A stretch of DNA of 64,000 nucleotides, from NCBI GenBank assembly GCA_947501275.1, contig CANMVD010000001.1, positions 620,001-684,000 on the forward strand. The letters run 5' to 3'. The translations under genes were made by a program, and so were the position numbers. The first letter of the stretch is position 1; each line of letters opens with the position of its first letter. The stretch is from an uncultured Tateyamaria sp. (GTDB lineage: Bacteria; Pseudomonadota; Alphaproteobacteria; Rhodobacterales; Rhodobacteraceae). The notes beneath the pieces were generated by a model. That model worked only from the letters and a program-made list of their open reading frames with translations, had not been told where the DNA came from and did no database searches. This document shows, one piece after another, positions 62,316 through 64,000 of this stretch.

Positions 62316-62941
62316 GCGCTGAGACCTATTTGCTTTATCTTGCGGCCGTGGCCGTCTTTTTTGCCACGCCACCGGATACCAGCCAGCTGCTGATCATTTC
62401 CAATGCGATGAAGCATGGGCTCAAGCGCAGTCTGTGGGTGATCGCCGGAGATCTCAGCGCAAACATATTGCAGATGACGGCTGCGGCTTTCGGCCTTGCA
62501 GCTTTGATCGCCACTTCGGCTGCGGCATTTGGATGGATCAAATGGCTGGGGGTCGCCTATCTGGTCTGGATCGGCTTTCAGATGATCCGGTCTTCGGATG
62601 CGCCACATCGCGGACAGGCAGCGACCAGTGCCACGCCCGGGCGTCTGTTCAGAATGGGTTTTGTAACATCCATGACCAACCCATTTGCCGTGGTGTTCTT
62701 TGCAGCTTTGTTCCCGCAGTTCATAACGCCAGATGTGGCCATCCTGCCCCAACTGCTGATCCTCGGGGCGACTTATTTGCTGGCGGACGGGCTGACACTG
62801 ATCGCTTGGGGGTGGGCGGCGGATGTGGTTATGGCCCGCATGGCGCGCTTGTCTTTTTCCACTATCAATCGGGTATGTGGTGGGCTGATGATCGGCGCAG
62901 CCGTTCTGTTGGGCCTCAAGGACATGACGCCGCAGCGGTGA
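62312..62941 (+). CDS. LysE/RhtB-family exporter
   Basis: 209 residues, GTG start overlapping the idi stop (GTGTGA). Six membrane helices with the LysE pattern: FFATPPDTSQLLIISNAMKHG near the N-terminus and FRMGFVTSMTNPFAVVFFAALFPQF. Probably exports an amino acid or related compound; substrate unknown. It may be transcribed with idi although its role in photosynthesis is unclear. Confidence 0.88.
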   Translation: MSAETYLLYLAAVAVFFATPPDTSQLLIISNAMKHGLKRSLWVIAGDLSANILQMTAAAFGLAALIATSAAAFGWIKWLGVAYLVWIGFQMIRSSDAPHRGQAATSATPGRLFRMGFVTSMTNPFAVVFFAALFPQFITPDVAILPQLLILGATYLLADGLTLIAWGWAADVVMARMARLSFSTINRVCGGLMIGAAVLLGLKDMTPQR

Positions 62942-63007
62942 CCCCAGCTTGATGCCTGCGCCCTTTCGACCTACATCACGGCGAAATTTTTGCAAAAAGG
63001 CACCGGA

Positions 63008-64000
63008 ATGGCAGACGACCAAGTCTACGACCTGTTTATCATCGGGGGCGGCATCAACGGTGCCGGGATTGCCCGTGATGCTGCAGGTCGTGGCCTGAGT
63101 GTGGCAATCGCCGAGGCTGGGGATCTGGGCGGCGCGACCTCTTCTGCCTCAACCAAATTGTTCCACGGCGGGCTTCGCTATCTGGAGTTCTTTGAATTTG
63201 GTCTGGTCAAGTCTGCACTGAAGGAACGCGAGACACTTCTTAGAGCCATGCCTCATATCAGCTGGCCGATGCGGTTTGTGCTGCCTTACGCCCCCGACAT
63301 GCGTTTTGACAGCGAAACGCCGACCTCTCGCTTGCTGGCCAGGATCATGCCCTGGATGAAGGGACGTCGCCCGGCATGGCTGATCCGACTTGGCCTGTTT
63401 CTTTATGACAACCTCGGTGGCCGCAAAATTCTACCGGGCACCGAAACACTCGATCTGACGAGCGCACCGGAGGGCGCAAGCCTCAAATCTCGTTTCAAAA
63501 AGGCATACGAATACAGCGATGCTTGGGTCGAGGATTCCCGACTGGTCATGTTGAATGCGCGCGATGCACAGGCCCGTGGTGCCTGCGTCATGACGCGTTG
63601 CCGTGTGAACGTGGCGGCACGTGACGGTGATACGTGGCGCATCGAGACAGATCGGGGGACCTTTCGCGCCAAGGCACTGGTCAATGCTGGCGGACCGTGG
63701 GTTGCCGACATTCTCACGGGCGTCATGCGCCAGAACGCACAACATAAAATCCGCCTCGTGCGCGGCAGTCACATTGTCACCAAAAAGCTCTACGACCATG
63801 ACAAGGCCTATTTCTTTCAAGGCACAGACGGGCGCATCATCTTTGCGATCCCCTATGAACAGGAATTCACTCTGATCGGGACGACGGATGCAGACCATCC
63901 CGACCCTGCCGAAAAGCCGCGCATCAGTGACACGGAGCGGGATTACTTGTGCGCCTTCGCCTCGGAGTATTTTGAACGACCCGTCACGGTCGATGATGTG
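63008..64000 (+). CDS. glpD: Glycerol-3-phosphate dehydrogenase, N-terminal part (cut by window edge)
   Basis: 331 codons present. The FAD-binding start DLFIIGGGINGAGIARDAAGRGLSVAIAEAGDLGGATSSASTKLFHGGLRYLE is the aerobic GlpD hallmark, and later AIPYEQEFTLIGTTDADH. It oxidises sn-glycerol-3-phosphate to dihydroxyacetone phosphate and passes electrons to quinone. No shared regulation with the photosynthesis genes is seen; the preceding 66 bp hold no clear operator. Confidence 0.94.
   Translation, partial: MADDQVYDLFIIGGGINGAGIARDAAGRGLSVAIAEAGDLGGATSSASTKLFHGGLRYLEFFEFGLVKSALKERETLLRAMPHISWPMRFVLPYAPDMRFDSETPTSRLLARIMPWMKGRRPAWLIRLGLFLYDNLGGRKILPGTETLDLTSAPEGASLKSRFKKAYEYSDAWVEDSRLVMLNARDAQARGACVMTRCRVNVAARDGDTWRIETDRGTFRAKALVNAGGPWVADILTGVMRQNAQHKIRLVRGSHIVTKKLYDHDKAYFFQGTDGRIIFAIPYEQEFTLIGTTDADHPDPAEKPRISDTERDYLCAFASEYFERPVTVDDV

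Overview
The window is a 64 kb chromosomal segment from an aerobic anoxygenic phototroph, most likely a marine Roseobacter-clade alphaproteobacterium (Rhodobacteraceae). The inference rests on a complete purple-bacterial photosynthesis gene cluster of Rhodobacter-type order, a tetraheme pufC with no pufX, crtA (spheroidenone branch), the oxygen-dependent cyclase gene acsF with bciE, and C4-pathway hemA. No species name can be given from the sequence alone.

Left arm (1-16219): panC (cut by the window edge) and panB on the minus strand. Then comes what looks like an uptake and degradation region: a peptide-type ABC transporter (binding protein at 1176-2648; two permeases and a double ATPase at 5544-8892), followed by a tightly packed plus-strand run of aldehyde dehydrogenase, two short-chain dehydrogenases, two alpha/beta hydrolases, a cupin, a P1/S58 aminopeptidase-like protein and a TTC38-like TPR protein. 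A small cupin, a histone-deacetylase-like amidohydrolase, a flavodoxin-fold quinone reductase and a divergent TetR regulator with three operator-like repeats lie inside this region. Its substrate is unknown.

Photosynthesis cluster (16293-62315). A minus-strand superoperon crtE-crtF-bchC-bchX-(small ORF)-bchY-bchZ-pufQ-pufB-pufA-pufL-pufM-pufC-dxs encodes early carotenoid steps, chlorophyllide reductase, the LH1/reaction-centre core and isoprenoid precursor supply. Divergent from crtE are crtD-crtC, then tspO-crtB-crtI (minus) and crtA-bchI-bchD-bchO (plus). A cytochrome c2 gene follows. A second minus-strand superoperon runs bchF-bchN-bchB-bchH-bchL-bchM-lhaA-puhA-puhB-puhC-bciE-acsF-puhE-hemA. 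Divergent from bchF are the regulators ppaA-ppsR, then bchG-bch2(pucC-like)-bchP-idi. Perfect TGT-N12-ACA PpsR operators occur upstream of bchC, between crtE and crtD, between crtI and crtA, upstream of bchF, upstream of ppaA and directly against the bchG start codon, so one repressor appears to control nearly the whole cluster, including its own operon.

Right end (62312-64000): a LysE-family exporter overlapping idi, and the 5' part of glpD (cut by the window edge).

No rRNA, tRNA, CRISPR array, insertion sequence or prophage was recognised. Points worth a second look are a translationally embedded small ORF between bchX and bchY, a compound palindromic repeat between bchY and bchZ, the missing start codon of crtC, the triple TetR operator, and the uncharacterised catabolic cluster on the left.
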